Shown here: positions 14,899 through 25,698 of the stretch, one piece after another | How the letters are laid out: each line of letters begins with the position of its first letter | Position numbering within the stretch: the stretch's first letter is position 1 | Origin: Leptobrachium leishanense | Taxonomy: Eukaryota; Chordata; Amphibia; Anura; Megophryidae | Assembly: GCA_009667805.1 (NCBI GenBank) | Contig: CM019066.1 | Coordinates: 121,958,692-122,022,691, forward strand | Reading direction: 5' to 3' | Length of the DNA stretch: 64,000 nt | Notes under the pieces: generated by a model | What the model was told of the DNA's origin: nothing | Seen by the model: only the letters and a program-made list of their open reading frames with translations | Databases searched by the model: none | Made by a program: the position numbers and the translations under genes

Positions 14899-15928
14899 TG
14901 TAGCGCTGGTTTTAAATTCCCTGTCGTTGTAGTACTTGTTTTTGGCCACCGGAGGGAGACAAGCGCAATGTAAGACACTGAACATTGGGACTACATTTTC
15001 CAGCATGCTTTGCGGGCGGGAACAGGAAGTGGGTGGGGGAGAGACACTGATATCCGCAGCCTCGTGGAAATAGCTGGCAGAGCGCGCCGAGGAGTGAGAG
15101 GAGCAAAACGCAGTGTAGCAGAAAGTGATCTCGACCAGGCCAGAGCGCAGGTGTGGCCTAGCGGAGCTAGAGATCGGGTATTTCCTTCCTATTTAACGAA
15201 GACCCAGTAACCCACGCTAAGACAGAGTAAGCTGAAGGACCCCGAGTGAGGAGAACCGCAGACGATTTAACAGGGAGTGCCGGCGGTGAGCTGGACATCT
15301 TGTGGCCGATACAGAGGAGCAAGACAGCGGATCCGGTGACACAGAGAACCCCAGTCAAAATCGAGCGGAGAGACGTCCAGGGTCGAGCGGAGCACCGAGT
15401 ATCTGGCGGATGGGTGAGAGGCCTTCTAGACCACAGTGAAATACTAAAGCACACTACAGTTTGTTCCAAAACCTACAGGGCCCCAACGTGACTAGTCGAA
15501 GATACCTCCTAAATAATTCACTGGCCAGTTGAATAATTGTACCCGGGTACAAATACACGCATACACATACATTCCTTGGGACATAACCTGTACGAGACTC
15601 ACACTCCAACCACTAAGGGGTTAAATATACTTTTTTTCCTTTTCCGCTGCGCGTTTCTCGCATTACGAAGTGCTGTATTTTTCCTTTTCCGCTGCGCATT
15701 TCTCGCATTACGAAGTGCTGTATTTTTCCTTTTCCGCTGCGTGTTTCTCGTATTACGAAGTACTGTAAAAATATATACATATACCGTGTTACTCATTATA
15801 TGCCCGTTTATTCAGTAAACTATATAATTTATAAAATCCACGACGGTGCTGGAGTATATTTATTCCCTAGTGCGGGGAGACTGACCCGAGGTTCAAATTC
15901 AGCGGCTCCTCCAGGAGTGAGCGCTACA
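14899..15928 (+). mobile_element. LTR-like element (TGTAGCGCTG family), copy 1
   Basis: Starts TGTAGCGCTGG and ends GAGCGCTACA, an 8-10 bp inverted terminus with TG...CA. Its first 200 bp match 20918 onward (CCACC.GAGGGAGACA; GGAACAGGAAGTGGGTGG / AAGACAGGAAGTGGGTGG). No clean duplication (ACAAG left, CAACC right). Contains a 45-bp tandem repeat (15636-15770) and, near 15890, a tRNA B-box-like GAGGTTCAAATTC, so its 3' part may be a separate SINE. No protein domain found. Confidence 0.5.
15636..15770 (+). repeat. Tandem repeat, 3 units of 45 bp
   Basis: Three copies of a TTTTCCGCTGCGCGTTTCTCG-type unit spaced exactly 45 bp apart (GCTGCG at 15646, 15691, 15736). Because 45 is divisible by three, the open frames on both strands repeat a 15-residue peptide, which does not indicate a gene. 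Confidence 0.9.
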
Positions 15929-16973
15929 CAACCAAATAGGTGTACGGAGACCTACCGATTACCCATATTACATGTAGCTGTCTGATGTTAACACCTGACT
16001 TTGAGAAAGGCAGGTTACTCCTTCTACTGTGCACTACTGGCAGTGGCCACATAAAAAATAAAAAATTAACCTTAAGTGTATGTTGGACAATTTTTGGACA
16101 AAAGGTAGAATGAATAAAGGGGTTATTCACAAAATTCTGATGCTCACAATTCATTGCAAACTTCTGTAAAAATCTAATTTTTTGCTACTACAGGGAACAT
16201 TGGCTATCCAGAGACGGAAAATTCAGCAATGGTAGGCGAAACTGCTGCAAACATAGCAGTCACGTACCTCCTAGATATAATGTCTAATTCCTGTACGCAG
16301 ACGAGCTATCCTACACTGCTGGTCCTTTAAGTGGCCGGACTCTCTACCTATTACCACACACAAACAGTAGCAGAGGCATACTTAAACCGAATAGAACAAT
16401 AGACACCAGGGTTTATGTCAGGGATGCTCGTGAGCCAGATATCAAGGGTTAATACCAGTCAGGTCATCAGGGATAAGCCAAGGGTCAGATGACAGATCGG
16501 GTTGTCAGCCAGGTGCCAGAGGCCAGAGGCCAGATCGGGAAGTCCGAGGATTGCCAGTGGTCGGTTACCAAGTCATCAGCCAATTTTAAAAGGGTTAAGA
16601 GCCAGAAGAGTAACGTCAAAAAAGCCGGAGTCATACACAGGTGAAACAATTATTAACAATAAATGTAAGCAAGCACAGAGAGGAGTGAAAACCACATCAG
16701 TGCAAGGAACCAGGGATCAGGCTTCTCAATTTGAAGTTGGTGGACGCAGCGCCATCACGCCGCACTACGCCCTCGACCCGTGACCGCGCCCATCTGCTGC
16801 TTCACTCGGCGGCCTGCCAGCGAGCAAGGCGCTGCCGGCCGCTGAGGACCAGGACCAAGCGGGTCATGACACTAACAACGCTACCACTGTTATTCTTCCA
16901 TAAAATACAGCTATTCACCAGACAGCTTTGTCCCACCATTGTTTTCAACACTGCCGAATGTGCTTATGAGATT
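15929..16973. other. Intronic sequence, possible LTR-like debris
   Basis: A block from TGTCAGGGATGC (16416) to GGTCATGACA (16871) has TG...CA-type ends and a GC-rich 3' part, but its flanks do not match. No coding evidence. Confidence 0.3.
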
Positions 16974-17255
16974 TTAACACCCTACGTTGCTGAGCTATTT
17001 CATCCCCATGTACGGAACTAATTTTCATCATTTTTGCTCATCACAGTTAAACGCTATTTGAAGTATTATTTTATAGTAGGAGCCAGATAAAATATAAACC
17101 ATTTTCAGTGGACTCCGTGGATATGCTATAACAAAAAATGCTAAAATAGTGTAAATATCCATTCGGACTGCAATCATTTTCAGTGTGTAAAAAGATTTCC
17201 TTATAATGATGATCATCCTATAGGGTACGGTTTTTGTTTGTTTTTAACTGAAATT
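16974..17255 (+). mobile_element. Old, truncated relative of the piggyBac-like family
   Basis: Starts at TTAA with a ...CGTTGCTGAG motif, then GCTCATCA..GTTAAACG..TTTGAAG and TATAACAAAAAATGC, in the same order as the 5' half of the intact copies at 6607, 18190 and 39500 but strongly diverged and lacking the GC-rich half. Confidence 0.5.
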
Positions 17256-17361
17256 GGAGAAAAAAACAAAACATTCTCTTTCAATCAGGACAAAGGTCCT
17301 CTCTAATACACAGTACAGTTTCATATTTTTTTACGTGCTGAATTGATTTGTGTAAACAGGT

Positions 17362-17411
17362 AAAACACACACACACACACATTATATATATATATATATA
17401 TATATATATAC
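17362..17411. repeat. (AC)n/(TA)n microsatellite
   Basis: An ACACAC run followed by a TATATA run, immediately abutting the left end of the retroelement/array at 17411. Confidence 0.95.
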
Positions 17412-20400
17412 TAGCTTTTGCCCACGGCGTCGCTCACATGGATTTTATGATTCGTTAAAATAGTTTTTTAAAAGAAACATGAGATTTTTTTGGTAGAACC
17501 CCTACTTGGGATTTTTGGATAATTGTAAAACACGTGCTTTTTTTTTATTTTTCAAGAAGGATGTAAGTGCCAAATTTCACACCTGTAACATCTTTGGTTT
17601 ATGAAATATAGGTATACTGATAAAAGTATTCACATCCCTTTCCCCCACCCCCCTTAACTGGATTTTCGGAAAATGGTAAAACATTTTTTGTACAAAGATT
17701 GTAAATATCGAATTTCAGACCTGTAACATCATTGGTTTTTGAAATATAGGTATAGTGATAAAGGTATTCATCCCCCTTTTTGCCCCCCAACTGGATTTTT
17801 GGAAAATGGTAAAATACGTGTGGTTTTATTTTCAAGACAAATCTAAATACCAATTTTCACGTCTGTAACATCTTCTGTTTTTGAGATATAGGTATCCTGT
17901 TGAAAAGTATTCACCCCCCCAATTTTTTTTCACCCACCATGTGGGATTCTTGGAAAATGGTAAAACATGTATTTATTTTTCAAGAAGATTCTAAGTGCCA
18001 AATTTCACACCTTTCTTTGGTTTTTGGAAATATAGGTATACTGATAAAAGTATTCAACCCCCTTTTTTCCCCCTCCCACTGGATATTTGGAAAATGGTAA
18101 ATTAGGTGTTTTTTAGTTTCTCAAGACAAATCTAAATACCAATTTTCACGTCTGTAACATCTTCTGTTTTTGAGATGTAGGTATCCTGTTTAACCCTTTC
18201 GCTGCTGAGACTTTTCACACCTCTGTGCTGAGGTCATTTTTACCGGTTTTGCTCATCATGTTTAAACGAGTTTTGAAGGCTTATTTTAGTATATGACCCA
18301 GACATATTATATATCGTTCTTTCCGTCAGACTCGGTAGATTCATAATATGTCATTATTATATGTATACGTCATGACCTGTCTGTATATTATAACAAAAAA
18401 TGCAATAAAATATGTATTTTCAATAATTTACAATGTGTAAAGTGTTTTTTTTTCACATTTTAACATGCGAGCAATTGCGGTTATATTTTGTATGGGGTGC
18501 GCTTGTTAAAAAAATTAGAGATGGGGTCTCGTTACTTTTTTTTGGGGAAAATTACACGATTTTTAACAAGCGCACCGCATACAAAAATCATTAGTGCAGC
18601 ATCATTGTTCACATTATAATTGAAATGTCAACAATATTGCTGCATTAACGAACCAAAAAAAAAGAAAAAAAAATGTTTATTTTTATTTTTATTTTTAATT
18701 TTTATTTTTTTTAAAAAACTTTTTCACAGTAGTGTTTGGTATCGTTGGAACGGCCATGCTCTGGCCGATCCAACCATAACAAACTTTAACCCCTAGCTGC
18801 CACGGATCGGGAGATAGGGAGTTCCAATGAACTCCCTATCTCCACCATTGGTGGCAGTTAGGGGTTAACTCCAGGACTGATGTCATCGTGCTATGCACGA
18901 TGACGCCAGTCCTCAGGGGGAGTTCCCGGAGGCTTGGCCGACATCCAAGATGTCGGGCAGCTCCGGGAAAGGATCACGAACCGGCGCTTTTCAGCGCCGA
19001 TTCGTGATCCGGCTCCCCAGGGGTTAATGCCAGGTACCATTTGGAAGGGCAGGCTGTGCCCTTCCAAATGGTGCCTGGGTTAACCCCCGCAACGCCGCCG
19101 ATCGGGAGGGAGAGAGGTCCGAAGGACCTCCCCCCTCCCTTTCAGGCGCCTCCTCCGCACATGCGGGGGGGCGCCTGAATTAGGTGTCATCGCGCTGCCG
19201 CGATGACACCTAATTTTATCGGCGGCGGTTCCGGATGCTGGGCTGACATCGAGGATGTCAGCCCGCACCGGGGGGGCCAGCGATCGGCCAGAACCCGACC
19301 GAACGCTGACCCCAAAGGGAGGACGCGCTCAGCGCGTCCTCCGCACAGCAGGAGCCATGTGGAGGACGCGCTGAGCACGTCCTCCGCATGGAAGTGGTTA
19401 AAAGTATTCCACCCCCCCTTTTTTTTTTAACCCCCCACTTGGTTTTTTGGATAATGGTGAAACACGTATTTCTCTATTTTCAAAAGATTGTAATTACAAA
19501 ACTTCACACCTGTAACATATTCTGTTTTTTGAAATATAGGTATAGTGATAAAAGTATTCAACCCCCTTTTTGCCCCCACACTGGATTTTTTGAAAATGGT
19601 AAAATAGGTGTTTTTATATTTCTCAAGATGAATCTAAATACCAATTTTCATGTTTGTAACATCTGTTTCTGAGATATAGGTATCCTGTTTATAAGAATTC
19701 AGCCCCCCCTTTTTTTCACCCCCCACTTGGGATTTTTGGAAAATGGGAAAACACCTGCTTATTTTTCAAGATGATTGTAAATCAAGTTTTTATATTTCTC
19801 AAGATGAATCTAAATACCAAATTTCAAGTCTGGAACATCTTTGGTTTTTGAAATATAGGTATACTGATAAAAGTATTCAGACCCCTTTCCCCCGACCCCC
19901 CCCCCCTTATTTGGATTTGTGGAAAATGGCAAAACACATGTTTGGTTTTTTTCACAAAGATTGTAAATACCAAATTTCACACCCGTAACATCTTCGGTTT
20001 TTGAAATATAGGTATACTGATAAAAGTATTCAACCCCCCTTTTTGCCCCCCTAAGGAATTTTCAGAACATGGTAAAATACGTGTTGTTTTATTTTTCAAG
20101 GCAAATCTAAATACCAATTTTCATGCCTGTTACATCTTCTGTTTTGGAGAAACAGGTATCCTGTTTAAAATATTCAACCCGCTTTTTTCGCCCCTCCCCC
20201 TTGGATTTTTGAAAAACGGTAAAATACGTGTTTTTTTATTTTTCAAGTCGAATCTAAATACCGATTTTCACATCTGTAGCATCTTCTGTTTTTGAGCTAT
20301 AGGTATCCTGTTTAAAATATTCAACCCCCTTATGGATGGATTTTCCAAAAATCCTTCCTTAGTGGGCGCCTACATCATAAAAACAGTGTACCTTCAAAAT

Positions 20401-20917
20401 TTCACGTTCCTAGGTTAAACGGTTTCAGCTGGACGTTGAATCAGTCAGTCAGGACCTTTGCACTTATGATAAAAGTATTCAACCCCACTTTCCTCCCAAT
20501 GAATTTTCCGAAAATGGTAAAATACGTGTTTTTTTATTTGTCAAGATGAATCTAAATACCGATTTTCACATCTGTACCATCTTCTGTTTTTAAGATATAG
20601 ATATCCCGTTTAAAATATTCAACCCCCTTTTTTCCCCCAGTTGAATTTTTGAAAAAAACGGTAAAATACGTGTTTTTTTATTTTTCAAGAAGAATCTAAA
20701 TGCCGATTTTCACGTCTGTAACATCTGTTTTTAAGATACAGGTATCCTGTTTAAAATATTCAACCCCCTTTTTCACCCCCTTAGGGGCGGAGTTTCCAAA
20801 AATCCTTCCTTAGTGGGTGCCTACATCATAAAAACAGTGCACCTTCAAAATTTCACGTTCCTAGGTTAAACGGTTTCAGCTGGACGTTGAGTCAGTCAGG
20901 ACTTTCGCATTTATATA
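17411..20917 (+). repeat. Array of ~139-bp units with LINE/Penelope-like ends, interrupted by a piggyBac-like element
   Basis: Starts ACTAGCTTTTGCCCACGGCG, a head found on a widespread class of retroelement. It continues as about 14 imperfect units (period near 139 bp: CTGTAACATCTT..GTTTTTGA.ATATAGGTAT..TATTCAACCCCC..GGATTTTTGGAAAATGG). A distinct tail, with ACGTTCCTAGGTTAAACGG and GACGTTGAGTCAGTCAG, occurs twice (about 20340-20465 and 20797-20910). Interrupted at 18190-19401. Open frames in it are periodic artefacts (repeated CCCC/GGGG and TTT runs). The class assignment is uncertain. Confidence 0.75.
18190..19401 (+). mobile_element. piggyBac-like non-autonomous element, copy B
   Basis: TTAA at both ends (18190-18193, 19398-19401), start CCCTTTCGCTGCTGAG, end ATGGAAGTGG. 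It sits exactly at the TTTAAAA.TATTC site of the array unit, and sister units show the empty site (GTTTAAAATATTCAACC). The GC-rich half (18785-19390) is a series of perfect hairpins. No transposase; the open frames at 19080-19430 overlap the palindromes. Confidence 0.85.
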
Positions 20918-21446
20918 TGTAGCGCTGCTTTAAAACTGTATTCTGGTGCATTGAACTATTGCTGCCACCAGAGGGAGACATTGTGGACTATGCTGGACAA
21001 AACAGACTCCATCTCCCATCACCCTTTGCATGAAGACAGGAAGTGGGTGGTACAAAGAGGAGGAAGGACATCAGCAGCCTTGTGCAAGGCATGGGCAGTG
21101 TGAGCAGAGCCACGAGAGACGTAGGACGCACGCTGGGGCTGTTAGGGTTTGAAACCAGGCCGGAGTGTGGAAGTTGCTACAGTCCTATTAAAGATCGTGC
21201 TGTTCCCTGAGCGTTGAGAGTACAGAGTGAGCAGTGAGAGAGAACAGTCACAGGTGACACTTCTGGGATCCTGGCAGAGTCACCCTAAAAATATACAATT
21301 GCTGGCATATTTCCTGTGTAAATGGACAGGTACTGACTGTGCGTTCAGAGTGAGTTTCAGATACCTGGCAGTCGATGTAACTGTCACTTGGCACAGACCT
21401 TGAATCTCAAGTGGTGTTTAATTGGAACTAATGATTATTTGCTACA
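20918..21446 (+). mobile_element. LTR-like element (TGTAGCGCTG family), copy 2
   Basis: Starts TGTAGCGCTGC immediately after the array tail and shares CCACCAGAGGGAGACA and ACAGGAAGTGGGTGG with the copy at 14899. A plausible end is TTTGCTACA at 21446. No duplication recognised and no coding region. Confidence 0.45.
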
Positions 21447-21542
21447 GAACACATTTACCAAGTGCTGTATTATTTTATGTTGGATCAGCTAAAATAAAAT
21501 GGAGAATGCCAGACCGGAGGAATTTAACTATATTCTACTAAA

Positions 21543-21893
21543 ATGGTGTACGGCTTGGAGAAAAGTTACCAGGAAAGGCTTAATGATCTTAACATGTACA
21601 GCTTGGAAAAAAGACAAGACAGAGGAGATATGATAGAAACATTTAAATACGTAAAGGGAAACCACAAGGTAGAGGAAGGGAGTATATTTAAAAGGAAACA
21701 AAGTAGCAAAACAAGAGGACATAGTCTTAGATTAGAGGGGCAAAGGTTTAAAAGTAACATCAGGAAGCATTATTTTACTGAGAGGGTGGTGGATACATGG
21801 AACAGCCTTCCAGTTGAAGTGGTAGAGGCCAAAACAGTAATTGAATTTAAGCAGGCATGGGATAGGCATAATGCTATCCTAAACAAAAGATAA
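21543..21893 (+). pseudogene. LINE (CR1/L2-like) reverse transcriptase C-terminal remnant
   Basis: A 116-codon open remnant. It has the characteristic end of CR1/L2-type ORF2 proteins: YQERLNDLNMYSLEKRQDRG, then ETFKYVKG, a basic loop, RTRGH-like KTRGHSLRL, RKHYFTERVVDTWNSLPVEV and a final FK.AWD. In intact elements this lies just after the RT palm/thumb; the catalytic part is absent, so the copy is a 5'-truncated insertion. Still open, so probably fairly young. Confidence 0.85.
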
Positions 21894-21985
21894 ATCCAGG
21901 TAAAGTATCCATGTAATTGGGCAGACTAGATGGGCCGAAAGGTTCTTATCTGCCGACATTTTTCTATGCTTCTATGTTTCTGTTC
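21894..21985 (+). mobile_element. 3' tail of the CR1/L2-like LINE
   Basis: Follows the coding remnant and contains GCAGACTAGATGGGCCGAAA then GGTTCTTATCTGCCGACATT and a TTCTATG repeat end. The same tail is seen at 37951-38001. Confidence 0.8.
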
Positions 21986-22859
21986 CATTTATAGATTGGA
22001 CAACCTTTGCAAAATGTCTTACCACTGCCCCTCCATGGTAACAAACTCTCCTTGACAACATACCTTATCCAAAACATTCTTATTAAACCCAAAGAGATTA
22101 GAATCGATAATAATTAGAAATAAATAATTTTACAGTTCCATATGAGGGTCAGAGTTGACCTTCACAAACCTTTTTGCTCACTATAAGTAGACAGGGTAAT
22201 CCAGACATGGAATCCTCACTCGGGGGCCAAGAAGTTTGTCAGCTATACGCTCCTGACGAGGCCTAACAAGGCCGAGACGATAGTTGAGGGTTGCTGCACC
22301 TCTTGTGCGTGGATGAAGTCCTTGGCATTTAAGATCTGGCCATCCTTTCTGGGTGATAGTAGTATGATTTGCATATGGAACAGTCACATCTGTAATGGCA
22401 TAATCGAGCCAAAATCTTGTGCGATCTGAGCAGGGTTTCACTGTAGAGCAGACCACTAGTGCTGTTGCTTGTTCTCGAAACACATACAGAGCATCTGGCA
22501 AAGACACTCACCGTATGTAAACTAGTCCACTTTTTCCCTCCGTTTCTGATAGTGTCTCATAGTAACTTTGCTCCCCTCCCCCACCCCTCGCATGTCCTTA
22601 AGTTCCTGCATACAGACCCCCCATCTCTTAAATCTCTTTCTCCAGTTTAACCACACGCGGCCATCTCCCACAAGCTCTGCATCTGCACTCTGTAGTGCCA
22701 CCCACCCTCCCCATCCATCCTCCCACCCAGTCCTGGACCAAAACTCATTGCTTCCCTTCCAGCTGCTGCCAGTTTATTTTAATTAACCTCCTAAGTCCAA
22801 GTTTCTTGCCATTTCTATGCAATCCTTGCTTTTCTCTCTCTAGCCACCAGCTCCACACT
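21986..22859. other. Intronic sequence, pyrimidine-rich in part
   Basis: About 22560-22860 is C/T-rich and may be the degraded body of the LINE fragment that follows. No gene recognised. Confidence 0.45.
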
Positions 22860-23092
22860 CCCCTCCCCTCCCTTTTGTTTCACTTACCTTTGTCCTTTAA
22901 ATTGTAAGCTCACGGGATGTCTGGCTGAGCACTTGGTTAAAGTGCTGTACTTCCTAGACTAGCTATCCTACGGGCAGGGTGATCTTTTCCTTATTTATCA
23001 TGTATGTCTCATGTTTGTGCTCCCCATTGTACAGCACTGCAGAATATCTTGGCGCTTTATAAATAAAGATTAATAATAATAAAAAAATAATA
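22860..23092 (+). mobile_element. LINE 3' fragment (Rex1/L2-like tail), copy 2
   Basis: Contains AAATTGTAAGCTCACGGG, CCCATTGTACAGCACTGCAG and GGCGCTTTATAAATAAAG and ends in an AAT-type microsatellite, as in the copy at 51598-51949. Confidence 0.75.
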
Positions 23093-23174
23093 GTCCATAA
23101 AAGCACAGAATCGGAATGTACAAACCCCCTGAGTAGCCAACCCAAAAGTAACTACAAGGAAGAAAAAAAGGAAA

Positions 23175-23323
23175 CGGGCACTCCAAAATTCACAGAAGGA
23201 GCTTGTTTAATAGGGCACAATTTTGGTTGCTGGTGGAACCTTTCTGCAGCGTAGGCTTGAGGTAGGTAAAGCAGTCAACATGTTGCCCTATTAATCCAGT
23301 TACTATGAATTGTGGAGTGCCCG
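23175..23323. mobile_element. Short fold-back element with CGGGCACTCC ends
   Basis: CGGGCACTCC..AATTCA at the left pairs with TGAATTGTGGAGTGCCCG at the right, and an inner pair TTTAATAGGGCA / TGCCCTATTAA repeats the symmetry. Non-coding. Confidence 0.6.
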
Positions 23324-23460
23324 ATTCTTTGTTTCCTACCACAGAAAACAACAAAGACACCGAGAACCAGAAAAATTGACAGACCGGAAGACACACAAGG
23401 GCAAAAGACACTGGAAACAGAGGTGAGTATATAGGAGCAATATTTTTTTTCAAGTGACTT

Positions 23461-23611
23461 AGGCTGGTTTCAGACGAGCGCACCTAGTGCGGCCGTACGC
23501 CCGCACTTACCGGCAGCCGTCGCAGCCGCGTGATGCATGCGATGGGCACCGGTCACACGCTCTCACAGACGTTCCCTTCCACTCTGCAGTGCTCTCATCT
23601 GACACGGGCCT
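23461..23611. mobile_element. Short member of the AGGCTAGGGTCAGAC MITE family
   Basis: Left end AGGCTGGTTTCAGACGAGCG and right end CATCTGACACGGGCCT are inverted repeats of the family at 13453, 38043, 40929 and 53471. Only about 150 bp long, CpG-rich. Confidence 0.6.
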
Positions 23612-24114
23612 TATACTCCTTCAGCATTTCTTTCTAATGGAAAATTAGTATGTCCTCTGTGGAAAAATTAAATCTCACTCCTGTCACGCTGTAATTACTG
23701 TAAAGAGGCTAGAAAGAGCAGCCCTACCCTCATAGTTAAAAAAATGCTCCACAAACTTTTTTCAGCATTACAACAGCCAGGGAAAGAACGTATTCAAGGG
23801 AGAGCTCTTGGATCCCTCATTTACTACAGTAAATGGATAAAATTCAAGTGGCTATAATTGACAAAATCCCTGGACAGTACAGATAGACTGTGGTTTTTGT
23901 AATTTCCTAATTCAGGCATTATGTCCACGTGCAGAGGTTTAATATTCCATTGGTATTTTTTTTAACCTGCATTGCTAATAATCATATTATGATCACTACA
24001 AATCCCCATAAGCAGGAGATCACCATTTTTATTACCTTTTTACATTTGTTGTATTTCAGACAAAAAAAACATTTCTGCCCGTATGCTACTACCACATATA
24101 CATCTAGAGTTTAG

Positions 24115-24442
24115 AACCTTTCAGCCCAGCAATATTTCTGTTACAGGATAAATGAATACATGAAAAATCATATACAGGGTTATTCAAAGAGCAGTGAAAA
24201 GCAGGAGAATGACTGGAGAATGGAAAATTCTAGGTCAAAATAGCCGATTTGGAAAGTGAGATGAATAGGAGAATTTTTCTGGTTTGGATATTTTGACCTA
24301 GAATTTTCCATTCTCCAGTAATTCTCCTGCTTTTCACCTCTCTTTGAATAACCGGATAATGTTTAACTATGCAACCCATGTTTTAAATAAATTTTATCTT
24401 TTTCATCCCAACAAAAAAAGTGCTTGATAGTGAAGGGGTTAA
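24115..24442 (+). mobile_element. 3' part of an old piggyBac-like relative, split by a fold-back MITE
   Basis: CCTTTCAGCCCAGCAATATT and AAATGAATACATGAAAAAT match 54985-55040. The distal part (AACAAAAAAAGTGCTTGATAG then GTGAAGGGGTTAA) matches the end at 55190-55219. The 24178-24353 MITE lies between them. Confidence 0.55.
24178..24353. mobile_element. Fold-back MITE, long-hairpin family, copy 3
   Basis: A 176-bp near-perfect hairpin: left GGTTATTCAAAGAGCAGTGA, right TCACCTCTCTTTGAATAACC, and the same AATTCTAGGTCAAAATAGCC / GG.TATTTTGACCTAGAATT arms and loop as at 5737-5916. Confidence 0.85.
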
Positions 24443-25698
24443 AGTAGCTCACCAATGGACTCTGGAGTCAACTATTACTACTATGGCATCAGTGATCTGT
24501 TGAAAAAATTATTGGTCATACTTTCTGCAGGGGCATGAACAGGAGGATTAAAATTTAGGATGGGAGTTTTCCTGTCCAATGGGAGTAGCGGAAGGAACTA
24601 ATCTAGTAGAAGTGCCAGAGCTGTAGCCAGGAATACACAGAAACGCACAAACCCATAATCACACAGAACTGTGCTCAGACTACCCTAAATCCAGCCATCA
24701 GACCATAGCGATCGAAGCTCAACCACAAAATACTAATTATTAGTATTATAGTTTTTTTAAAACTACAATACCACTTTTGTAGTTCTGTGGAAACCCCCTA
24801 ATTCAGTTACATATTAATTCAGTATGCAAGCATAGTATAATAAAGTATATTTTCAATCTGAGGGCCCCGCAATACTATACAGTTCTATGGACATGGTTCC
24901 AAGAAGTGAAAGAATACTTAACACAACATGTTGGATGGAGGCATGACATGCCAAAAAACGTCGGGCTGGTACATCAGTTAAAAAGCGGTTTGTCTAAAAT
25001 AACGTCATCATTTGGCTCCCTTTAAGTAAGATGTTTCAGAAAATTTACATTCAACGAATACATTTGGTTTGGCTGCAGCTATAGCTTCACTGTGGAAATA
25101 TTTAACATACGTTTATTTGATCAAGCTGTCACAGTCGGTTAATCTGCTAATGATTTTAATCTCTTTGTTTAAATGTGTTGGGTTTACATTTAATCCAAAA
25201 ATAGCATGTTTTAGGTGAAAAACGACACAACTGTCTTGGGTTTTGACACATGCAGACCCTTACGGTTAAACTTATTAAAACATATTTAACTTAAATAGAT
25301 GTTACTGTTTCTTTTGGCACCTCGTTACTATCACTTTGGCTAGGGCTATGTGTTAGAAATAAATGAATATTTGTTAAATACATGATTATGCTATGGTCTA
25401 TTACCCGCTACCGTTATAAATCAATTTTTAAACCATGGCTTTCATGTTGTTTATTAAAGTTTTTACTTATTGTTTCCCTTTTTCTCCATTTCTTTTGTAA
25501 ATACACTAAAATCTCACCAAATGTATAACCGTAACAATTTCTGATTGCAGCCTTACGTTTCCAATTTGTAGCATCAGCATAATATTCATATCTTTAGCCC
25601 AGGCAATAATTTACAATAGAAAAAAATGGCATCTCACTCATACTCACCAGAGCGGCTGCAACAATCAGGAGTAACAACCCAGTTCATGTATAAAACAT
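24443..25698. other. Intronic sequence, repeat-poor; possible conserved element
   Basis: About 25020-25260 (CTGCTAATGATTTTAATC, GTTTACATTTAATCC and neighbours) is repeat-free and homeobox-site-like in composition. This is weak, indirect evidence for regulatory DNA. No exon seen. Confidence 0.35.

Noticed and set aside
15537..15818. Protein with a three-fold 15-residue repeat
   Set aside because: Produced by a 45-bp DNA tandem repeat divisible by three; open on both strands, with no start or splice context.
17599..19988. Repetitive open frames in the 139-bp array
   Set aside because: Periodic artefacts of the array; stops in neighbouring units and homopolymer length changes break any common frame.
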